39,130 bases of DNA, from positions 1 through 39,130 of the forward strand of contig NZ_JAUOQT010000012.1 in assembly GCF_030547245.1 (NCBI RefSeq). Reading direction: 5' to 3'. Source of the DNA: Oceanihabitans sp. 2_MG-2023. GTDB lineage: Bacteria > Bacteroidota > Bacteroidia > Flavobacteriales > Flavobacteriaceae. Under the pieces are notes generated by a model. The model was not told the DNA's origin. It made no database searches and saw only the letters and a list, made by a program, of their open reading frames with translations. Made by a program: the position numbers and the translations under genes. Below are positions 32,467-39,130 of this stretch, piece after piece; the first letter of the stretch is position 1, and every line of letters begins with the position of its first letter.

Positions 32467-33045
32467 ATGCAAAAAAGAAATACTAAAAATAATCATTCTG
32501 TAATTGAGTCTATTAAAAATAATGATTCCAATACGCTAAAGCAATTGTATCAATCCAACTACCCAAAAATTGAAGCTTATATTTTAAAAAACAATGGAAA
32601 TAAAGAACACGCCAAAGATATTTTTCAAGAAGCATTTTTAAGTGTTTGGAAAAACGTTAAAAACGATAAATTTGAATCGCAAAATGATTCCGCTATTCAT
32701 GGCTATCTCTACACCATTTCTAAAAACAAATGGTTAGATTATTTACGCTCTCAGCATCATAAAAAAACTGTTGTAGTCTCAAAAATCAATCATTTTGAAG
32801 CTGTAGACACAAATTTATATGAAAATGATGATGATATTTTAAAAGAAAAACGATTAGATAGTATAATGCATGCTTTTAAAGGTCTTGGTGGCTCGTGTAA
32901 AGCACTATTAAAGAAATTTTATTTTGAAAAGAAATCGATGATGATTATTGCTGAAGAATTACAATTAGACGCAGCATCTACTAGAAACAAAAAGTACAGA
33001 TGTATGCAAAAATTACGAACATTAGCTTCAGAAAATAACAAATAG
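32467..33045 (+). CDS. RNA polymerase ECF-type sigma factor (sigma-70 family)
   Basis: A 192-residue protein with only sigma regions 2 and 4. Region 2 is NYPKIEAYILKNNGNKEHAK plus DIFQEAFLSVWKNVKN and LYTISKNKWLDYLR. Region 4 is CKALLKKFYFEKKSMMIIAE plus ELQLDAASTRNKKYRCMQKL, a helix-turn-helix for the -35 element. The arrangement matches Bacteroidota ECF sigma factors. A stop codon and one base separate it from the TPR membrane protein gene, which makes that protein the natural anti-sigma candidate. Confidence 0.93.
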   Translation: MQKRNTKNNHSVIESIKNNDSNTLKQLYQSNYPKIEAYILKNNGNKEHAKDIFQEAFLSVWKNVKNDKFESQNDSAIHGYLYTISKNKWLDYLRSQHHKKTVVVSKINHFEAVDTNLYENDDDILKEKRLDSIMHAFKGLGGSCKALLKKFYFEKKSMMIIAEELQLDAASTRNKKYRCMQKLRTLASENNK

Positions 33046-33046
33046 C

Positions 33047-33787
33047 ATGAACCCAAATACAAACATCACAGAAAAAGAATTCGAAAACATAGAGCGTTAC
33101 TTAAGTGGTTCCATGTCACCTGAAGCGCGTAAAGCATTGGAATTAAAATTAAAAAACAACAGTGCGTTATTACATTATTTTAATGAACACAAAATAATGC
33201 AAGAAGCTATAGAAACACAAAGCTTGAAGGAACAATTAGATATTTACCATAGTGGTATCTCTGCAGATAAAACGCTTAAAAACAACCACATTAAAGTTAT
33301 TTCTTTTCCATTTAAAAAAATGATTGCAGCTGCAGTTTTAATTATAGCATTGGGAAGCTTTTGGTTTTTTAATTTGAGTTCTAATAATGAAAAATTATAT
33401 ACGCAATATTTTAAAGCAGATCCTGGTTTACCAACTACGATGGGAGAAACCAACAATTATGATTTTTATAATGCCATGGTTAACTACAAACAAGGTGACT
33501 ATACTTTAGCAATCTCTAAATGGGAAAAACTTCTAAATACTAAACCAAAAAACGACACATTAAATTATTTTATTGGCGTTGCTCATTTAGCAAATAAAAA
33601 TGAAAAGAAGGCTATTCTGTATTTAAGTAAAGTAACAAATAATACGCTTGGAAGCTTCACTAATGAAGCCTATTACTACTTAGGTTTAGCACATTTAAAA
33701 GCCGATAACATGGAACTTGCAAAAAAAAATCTTACCTTTAGTACTATTGATAATAGCAAAAAAATACTTTCTAAACTAAACAACTAA
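33047..33787 (+). CDS. Single-pass TPR membrane protein, probable anti-sigma factor
   Basis: A 246-residue protein. Residues 1-88 have the helical acidic pattern of Bacteroidota anti-sigma N-termini (IERYLSGSMSPEARKALELK followed by LKNNSALLHYFNEH), but no zinc-binding HxxxCxxC. A single transmembrane helix lies at about 91-110 (KMIAAAVLIIALGSFWFFNL). The periplasmic part, residues 120-246, holds about three TPRs (YNAMVNYKQGDYTLAISKWE, LNYFIGVAHLANKNEKKAIL, EAYYYLGLAHLKADNMELAK). It lies 1 bp after the sigma gene and 11 bp before the TPR-CHAT gene. The predicted role is to hold the sigma factor at the inner membrane and respond to the periplasmic TPR-CHAT protein. This role is inferred from position and topology, not proven. 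Confidence 0.8.
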   Translation: MNPNTNITEKEFENIERYLSGSMSPEARKALELKLKNNSALLHYFNEHKIMQEAIETQSLKEQLDIYHSGISADKTLKNNHIKVISFPFKKMIAAAVLIIALGSFWFFNLSSNNEKLYTQYFKADPGLPTTMGETNNYDFYNAMVNYKQGDYTLAISKWEKLLNTKPKNDTLNYFIGVAHLANKNEKKAILYLSKVTNNTLGSFTNEAYYYLGLAHLKADNMELAKKNLTFSTIDNSKKILSKLNN

Positions 33788-33798
33788 AACTTCACTTT

Positions 33799-36700
33799 AT
33801 GAAGAAGTTCACTTGCTATTGCTTTGCTGTGGTATTATTTCACATTACTACAGTGCCTACTTATGCGCAAAAGGATTCCATCTCTAAGATCGATAAACTA
33901 AGAAAACTAGTTGATCAAAAAAAAATAGCCAAAGCTAAGGCAGAACTCTATCATCAAATAGAGCAATTTAAAGCTGTAAAACAATACGATTCACTTATAA
34001 ACTATTATGAATTTATTGGCAGCTTTATTCTAGCAAATAATGATAAACAACTTGCGATTAAACGCTCTAAAGAATTTACTGAAGAATTACTAAAACAAAA
34101 TGACCCATATATTTCATATAAAGCACTTACTGGATTGTCAGTTACGTATTCAGATGCAGGAGATTACTCTAAAGCATATGAAACAGTAACAGAAGCAATC
34201 CCTTTTGTCGCACAATTGCAAGAGAATAGACCTAAAGAAAAAGCAGAATTAGAATATGATCTTGGTTATTATTCTCTTCAATTAAGCAATTATCCATTAT
34301 CTAAAAAACACTATTTAAAGAGCATAGAAGCACTTAAAAATGTAAAAAACATAGATTATGTAGCGTTACAAAGAACCTATAACAGCATAGGAATAGTATA
34401 CTGGACTGAAGCCAAAATGGATAGTACTAAATATTATATGAATAAATCTTTAAATGCACTTCATAACGCACCAAAAGGAGACGACTTCATGAACGAGTAT
34501 TATCGTCCAGCCCTATTACAAATCAATTTAGCCATAGTATCTCAAGCCATAGGTAAGAATAATGAAGCTATTAAATTTACAGAGAAAGCTATTTCCGATT
34601 TACAAAAATTCATAGATAATTCTATAGATGAACAACGTAAGTTGAGAGCTAAAAAAAGTAAACTCGCTGCTATTGATAATTTGGGCGTTTTTTATAATGA
34701 AATAGGTGAATTTAAAAGAGCTGAAGAACTTATAAACTACGCATTTAACATCAAGAAACAAGCATTTGGCGAGACAGATCCAAGTGTAAATATTTCAAAA
34801 ATAATACTTGCTCAAGCTAAAATAAACACCAAAGATCTAGAAAATGCAGCAATACTTTTAGACCAAGCAATTGCTACAATAGAAAAAAACAAAAAAGCAC
34901 AAACGTACTGGTTAGGTATAGCTTACATTTCTAGAGCTAGTGTTTATAAAGATTTAAAAGATTATACTAATGCAAGTTCTTATTACTTAAAAGGGGAACT
35001 TTTAAACAGAAAAGCTACTAACAATAACTTCTCTAAAGAAATGTTAGAAGAAATGGGAACCATGTCAGTTTTTCATGCAAAGCATGGAGATAAAACCAAG
35101 GCTTTGGCATTAGCAAAAGAAGCTTATACATTCACAAAAAAAGGAAGTTTTAAAAATACAGTTCGGGAATTTATTAGTACAACAAATCTAGCTAACACCT
35201 ATTACATTCTTAAAAATTACGAAGAAGCAAAAAAATACAGTACTGCAGCTCTAGAGTTCGGCTTCGAAAATCCTAACTCGAATAATGCCTCAGATTCTAT
35301 TTCAATACAATTTGAAAAACCTCGTGCAATATCCATAAACACACGCTCTAAGTATGCACTTTCTACAACGAAGGATGAAGCTTTCTTAAAGCATTTACTT
35401 CTTCAAATTGAAGAAGGAATAACCATACTAGACCAACGAAAAACAGTATTAAAATCACACAACGATATTACAACGCTAATGTCTCAAAATCAAGAGCTTT
35501 TTAATTTTGCAAAAAAAATAAGGTTAGAATTATTTGAAAAAACCAATAACAAACAATACCTAATGGATGTTATTAATCTTCATGAGTCTGGATTGTATAA
35601 TCGTATTCGTTCCCGACTTAACCTAAGAGAAGACCTCGCTTTTTCTGGAATTTCAAAAACTATTTTGGAGCGAGAGGAAAAATTAAAAAACAATATTGCT
35701 GCTACTTTACAAACGAACAAGAACTCAAGTATTAGTGATTTCTTTAAAGCCTCAAAATCTTGGAGTTTTTTTTTAGACAGCCTTAAACAAGACTATCCAA
35801 AATATTACAAAATGCGTTATGCGACCATAGAAACTCCGTTAAGCAATCTTCAAAATAATATTCCAGAACAAACTACAGTCGTTAGATATTTAAACATAGA
35901 TAAGAAGCTCTATGCTTTAATAGTAGATAAAACAACCTTTAATATAGTGAGATTAACCTCTAAAAACAATAGTAAACCTATTGCCTTTTTAGCTACAAAC
36001 AAACTTGATTTGGATAGGACTTCGGAATCACTTTACATCTTATATCAAAATTTATGGAAACCAATCGAAGATAAGATTCATAATAAAAACATAATAATAA
36101 TTCCGGATGGAGCACTTTTTAATCTAAGTTTTGAATCTTTAACCTCAAGTAAAGCAACTTCTTTTGAAACAATGGTAGAACATAGTTTATTATCTAAACA
36201 CAATATATCTTATAACTATAGTCTATTCTTATTAAAGGAAAACCAGAAAACAACAGATTATTCTAGCGATTTTATTGCCTTTGCACCAGAATTTAATGAT
36301 GAAATGAAGGACGATTATAGAATGACAATTACCGATTCTATGCATATGGACAAGGCATATTTAAAATTATTACCACAACCATTTAGCGCAGAATTGGTTA
36401 AAGAGCGTACAAAATTATTTAATGGCAAATCATTTTTAAACGAAAATGCTTCCAAACAAGTATTTGAAAATGAAGCCAAAGAACATAAAATCATACATAT
36501 AGGCACACATGCAGAATCTAATAATATATCTCCCGAACTCTCTAGGTTAGTCTTTGCTAAAGATGCTTCAGGTGAAGATAATTCACTATACACCTATGAA
36601 ATATACAATCAGAATTTATCCTCCAACCTGGCTGTATTAACAGCTTGCGAAACAGGTAAACCAACCTATCAATCTGGAGAAGGTATGATTTCATTAGCAC

Positions 36701-37026
36701 ATGCTTTTAATTACGCTGGAAGCGAAAGTATTTTAACTAGCCTATGGAAAATTGACGAACAATCTAGCATGAAAATTATTGATCTATTTTATAATAATAT
36801 TTCTGAAGGAACTCCAAAACATGAGGCATTAAGACTTGCGAAACTGGATTATATTAAAATGGCTAATGGTCGTGCAAAACACCCACAATATTGGGCAGGA
36901 TTAATTCTTATTGGAGATGCTAGCCCCATTGAAATTCAAACATCAAACCCTTTACGCTATCTATTATTAGGTGTTTTAGTACTTATACTACTTATTATTT
37001 TTATGAAACTTAGAAAGAAGGCATAA
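33799..37026 (+). CDS. Exported TPR-CHAT protease-like protein with C-terminal membrane anchor
   Basis: A 1075-residue protein. It has a Sec signal peptide (ending PTYAQ at about 24) and an array of TPRs from about 30 to 560 (YDLGYYSLQLSNYPLSKKHY, FYNEIGEFKRAEELINYAFN, LANTYYILKNYEEAKKYSTA). A helical linker follows, then a CHAT domain from about 700 to 1040. The caspase-like dyad is present: His904 in HIGTHAESN and Cys950 in LTACETGKPTYQSGEG, followed by FNYAGSESILTSLWKIDEQS and HPQYWAGLILIGD. The last 25 residues form a transmembrane helix and basic end (YLLLGVLVLILLIIFMKLRK). The TPR and CHAT parts are therefore predicted to be periplasmic and anchored in the inner membrane. CHAT proteins of this family are cysteine peptidases that cleave specific partners. 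The adjacent anti-sigma-like protein is the obvious candidate substrate. Confidence 0.9.
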   Translation: MKKFTCYCFAVVLFHITTVPTYAQKDSISKIDKLRKLVDQKKIAKAKAELYHQIEQFKAVKQYDSLINYYEFIGSFILANNDKQLAIKRSKEFTEELLKQNDPYISYKALTGLSVTYSDAGDYSKAYETVTEAIPFVAQLQENRPKEKAELEYDLGYYSLQLSNYPLSKKHYLKSIEALKNVKNIDYVALQRTYNSIGIVYWTEAKMDSTKYYMNKSLNALHNAPKGDDFMNEYYRPALLQINLAIVSQAIGKNNEAIKFTEKAISDLQKFIDNSIDEQRKLRAKKSKLAAIDNLGVFYNEIGEFKRAEELINYAFNIKKQAFGETDPSVNISKIILAQAKINTKDLENAAILLDQAIATIEKNKKAQTYWLGIAYISRASVYKDLKDYTNASSYYLKGELLNRKATNNNFSKEMLEEMGTMSVFHAKHGDKTKALALAKEAYTFTKKGSFKNTVREFISTTNLANTYYILKNYEEAKKYSTAALEFGFENPNSNNASDSISIQFEKPRAISINTRSKYALSTTKDEAFLKHLLLQIEEGITILDQRKTVLKSHNDITTLMSQNQELFNFAKKIRLELFEKTNNKQYLMDVINLHESGLYNRIRSRLNLREDLAFSGISKTILEREEKLKNNIAATLQTNKNSSISDFFKASKSWSFFLDSLKQDYPKYYKMRYATIETPLSNLQNNIPEQTTVVRYLNIDKKLYALIVDKTTFNIVRLTSKNNSKPIAFLATNKLDLDRTSESLYILYQNLWKPIEDKIHNKNIIIIPDGALFNLSFESLTSSKATSFETMVEHSLLSKHNISYNYSLFLLKENQKTTDYSSDFIAFAPEFNDEMKDDYRMTITDSMHMDKAYLKLLPQPFSAELVKERTKLFNGKSFLNENASKQVFENEAKEHKIIHIGTHAESNNISPELSRLVFAKDASGEDNSLYTYEIYNQNLSSNLAVLTACETGKPTYQSGEGMISLAHAFNYAGSESILTSLWKIDEQSSMKIIDLFYNNISEGTPKHEALRLAKLDYIKMANGRAKHPQYWAGLILIGDASPIEIQTSNPLRYLLLGVLVLILLIIFMKLRKKA

Positions 37027-37058
37027 AAAAGGCTGTCAATTTTATGGACAGCCTTTTT
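37025..37058 (+). terminator. Bidirectional terminator between the TPR-CHAT gene and the right-edge T9SS gene
   Basis: A 7-bp GC-rich stem GGCTGTC / GACAGCC, with A5 before and T5 after it, and a 9-base loop. The A and T runs make it functional for both convergent transcripts. Confidence 0.9.
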
Positions 37059-37095
37059 AATTAACAACTAACTAAAATTAGTTTTAAACGATTAT

Positions 37096-39130
37096 TTATT
37101 GTTTAATCAATCGTTTTACAATCGAGCCATGTGTGCCATTAATTTTTATAAAATACATACCACTAGTATAATTTTCTAGTGAAATTTCTATATCTAATGC
37201 CTTTCCTTTTACATCTATGGTTTTAATAACACTCCCTCTTACATCGATTAACATGACATCGATAAGTTCTAAACGATTAGAGTTACGCAAGATTACTTTA
37301 TCTATAACTGGATTTGGAAATAGCTGAATATCATTTTCAGATAAAACATTGTCAGTGATACTTAGTGTAGTATCTTCTACTTTTACAAAAAAAGTACAGG
37401 TTTCTGTATTTCCGGAAGAATCTGTAATTAGATAACTAACATTATAATTACCGTCTTGTAAAATAGTACCAGGAACTGGTGTTTGCATTATGCTTGATAC
37501 TTCACAATTATCGGAAACAGCAACTACGTTATCTAAATAATAATCTGGTAACGTTAATGGTCCATCACTAACTTCAACCAATCCATTAGGACAAACTATA
37601 GTGGGTTTAATAATATCTTCTACAGTAACCGTCGCTGGTGCAGATTGGCTATTACCATTAGAATCTAAAACTGTTAAATTTACTGTATTTGCACCTAAAT
37701 TTGCGCAAGAAAAATTGGTGACATCAAGTACAAAACTTGAAATAGAACAATTATCTGAGGAACCATTATCTATTTCATCTTCTATAATCGAAGCGTTTCC
37801 TGTAGCATCCAATTGAACGGTTATATTTTGGGTTAACACTGTAGGACTTAAAGTATCTTCGACTATTACAATAGCGCTTGCATTACTCGTATTACCAGCT
37901 TCATCTGTTACAGATAAGCTTACGGTATTTGCACCTATATCTGCACATGTAAAATCACTACGATCTAATGCAAAAATTAAATTTGCAGAAATAGTACAGT
38001 TATCTGAAGAACCAGCGTCTATTTGAGACGACACTATAGAAACGTTACCCGTATTATCTAGTTGTACAGTAATATCTTGTGTTAGTACATCTGGAGGTAA
38101 AATATCTTCTTTATTAGAAATAGTTACTACCACATTTTTATCATCTGGATAAGTTATATCCATAGTATAATGCTTGCATCCAAAATCTGCATATATAGGT
38201 GTTGTAAAACTTTTAGTTGTAATTAATCCACTAACCGTAGCAACAGTAAAGGAATCACCTACATTAGCATCAAAACCCAATGTTACATTTAAATCTCCGT
38301 CAAAAACAACGTTTGTTCCAGTTATGTTTAATAAATCGTATTCTGTTCCTTGTATTAAACCGTCTAATTCAATATCTAACACAGAAGTTTCGGAAGACTT
38401 ATAATCTCCTTGTACACTTAACGTTCCTGGAGACAATCCTGGAGCAAATGTTCCATTATTTGTATAATTACCAACAGTTGGAACATCTAAAATACCAACA
38501 CCTTTAATCTTACCAGTAACTTCATTTGTAAACAACTGACTTCCTGTAAATTCAAGCTCTCCAGAAACTACTTCTATGGTACCAGAATTATTTAATTCGG
38601 TAGCAATTTGAACGATTCCCGTGGTAGTTGTTCTTTGTATTAAGCCAGCATTATTTACAACACCAGATGTTCCTGACCAACTAATATTCCCTGCATCTGC
38701 TTGCATATCAATAATTCCTTCTGTTGTATTGTTTAGCATACTTCCATTACCAACAATAAGTAAATCGCCATTATCAATAAATAAAAATGCACCTTGATTT
38801 TCGAGGGTTGTATCTCCAGAAACAAACTTATTTGAAGAACCGATAAGTTTCAAAACATTCCTATTTGTTAAAGTTCCTCCTCCGGACAAGGTTCCTGTTG
38901 TCCAATTAAAATTATCTGTTTCCGAAAAATTAAAAGCTGTATATGTTCCATCTACTACATTTACTATGCTATTCCAATTTAAATCACCATCGATAGTTCC
39001 TTCTAATGTTCCCGAAGGATTAATAGTAGTATCCCAATTCATACTTGCTCCTGCAAACACATTATAAGTACCATCTGTAAAATTTTTGCCTAATGTATTT
39101 TGAAAAGAAAGTGTACCCGATTCTACTTGA
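37096..39130 (-). CDS. T9SS type A secreted protein with Ig-like/HYR-type repeats, 5' end outside the window
   Basis: The frame stays open to the right edge of the window. A GTG at 39058 is not a convincing start because coding sequence continues upstream without signal peptide. At least 678 residues are visible. The N-terminal 320 residues are a beta-solenoid-like region (INPSGTLEGTIDGDLNWNSI, GNYTNNGTFAPGLSPGTLSV). From about 325 to 590 are two HYR-like Ig repeats (DNCTISANLIFALDRSDFTC, GANTVNLTVLDSNGNSQSAP) plus a diverged third (VSDNCEVSSIMQTPVPGTIL). The end is a type A sorting domain (LFPNPVIDKVILRNSNRLEL, YTSGMYFIKINGTHG, KRLIKQ). Similar tandem HYR repeats occur in SprB-like adhesins and large surface proteins of gliding flavobacteria. 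It converges on the TPR-CHAT gene. Confidence 0.9.
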   Translation of the reverse strand, partial: QVESGTLSFQNTLGKNFTDGTYNVFAGASMNWDTTINPSGTLEGTIDGDLNWNSIVNVVDGTYTAFNFSETDNFNWTTGTLSGGGTLTNRNVLKLIGSSNKFVSGDTTLENQGAFLFIDNGDLLIVGNGSMLNNTTEGIIDMQADAGNISWSGTSGVVNNAGLIQRTTTTGIVQIATELNNSGTIEVVSGELEFTGSQLFTNEVTGKIKGVGILDVPTVGNYTNNGTFAPGLSPGTLSVQGDYKSSETSVLDIELDGLIQGTEYDLLNITGTNVVFDGDLNVTLGFDANVGDSFTVATVSGLITTKSFTTPIYADFGCKHYTMDITYPDDKNVVVTISNKEDILPPDVLTQDITVQLDNTGNVSIVSSQIDAGSSDNCTISANLIFALDRSDFTCADIGANTVSLSVTDEAGNTSNASAIVIVEDTLSPTVLTQNITVQLDATGNASIIEDEIDNGSSDNCSISSFVLDVTNFSCANLGANTVNLTVLDSNGNSQSAPATVTVEDIIKPTIVCPNGLVEVSDGPLTLPDYYLDNVVAVSDNCEVSSIMQTPVPGTILQDGNYNVSYLITDSSGNTETCTFFVKVEDTTLSITDNVLSENDIQLFPNPVIDKVILRNSNRLELIDVMLIDVRGSVIKTIDVKGKALDIEISLENYTSGMYFIKINGTHGSIVKRLIKQ

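Overview
The window is AT-rich DNA from a Bacteroidota bacterium, almost certainly a member of the Flavobacteriaceae. Three things point there: many secreted proteins end in type IX secretion system (T9SS) sorting domains (one type B, five type A); promoters carry the Bacteroidota -7 element TAnnTTTG; and most start codons lack a Shine-Dalgarno sequence. The genus cannot be fixed from this sequence alone. No tRNA, rRNA, CRISPR array, integrase or intact transposase was seen.

Layout. 1-3408: a surface-protein operon, made of a repeat protein cut by the left edge, a secreted protein whose start codon follows a run of 16 A, and a T9SS type B protein. 3405-11157: mostly housekeeping and metabolic genes (GNAT acetyltransferase, M15 peptidase, M48 metalloprotease, gpmI, small HAD hydrolase, acyl-CoA hydrolase/CoA-transferase, map, SAM methyltransferase, DUF423 membrane protein). 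A decayed GxxExxY gene inside a perfect 13-bp inverted repeat lies between map and the methyltransferase. 11175-23581: an accessory block, mainly on the minus strand, of T9SS type A cargo proteins, including a 971-residue LRR protein built from four modules and a LamG/beta-helix protein. Inside it are two small exported proteins that share a cysteine-pair domain and a divergent hybrid histidine kinase with an AraC-type output. 23776-29546: a LytTR response regulator flanked by two closely related LytS-type sensor kinases, one with a periplasmic propeller and one with TPRs. 29639-31069: apbE and a small conserved gene. 31169-37026: a lipoprotein, an ECF sigma factor, a single-pass TPR protein resembling an anti-sigma factor, and an exported, C-terminally anchored TPR-CHAT protease. 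37096-39130: another T9SS type A protein, cut by the right edge.

How the genes may work together. Two regulatory circuits stand out. First, four minus-strand promoters, upstream of two T9SS proteins, one small exported protein and the TPR-kinase/LytTR operon, share a 33-bp element made of two half-sites 21 bp apart. It always sits exactly 25 bp upstream of the -7 octamer. This geometry suits a LytTR activator, so the local two-component system may control itself and neighbouring secreted proteins. Second, the sigma, TPR-membrane and TPR-CHAT genes are nearly contiguous, and their predicted topology puts both TPR regions in the periplasm. This suggests a protease-controlled ECF sigma pathway formally similar to the sigma/anti-sigma/TPR-CHAT arrangement of type III-E CRISPR (Craspase) systems, but without CRISPR components.
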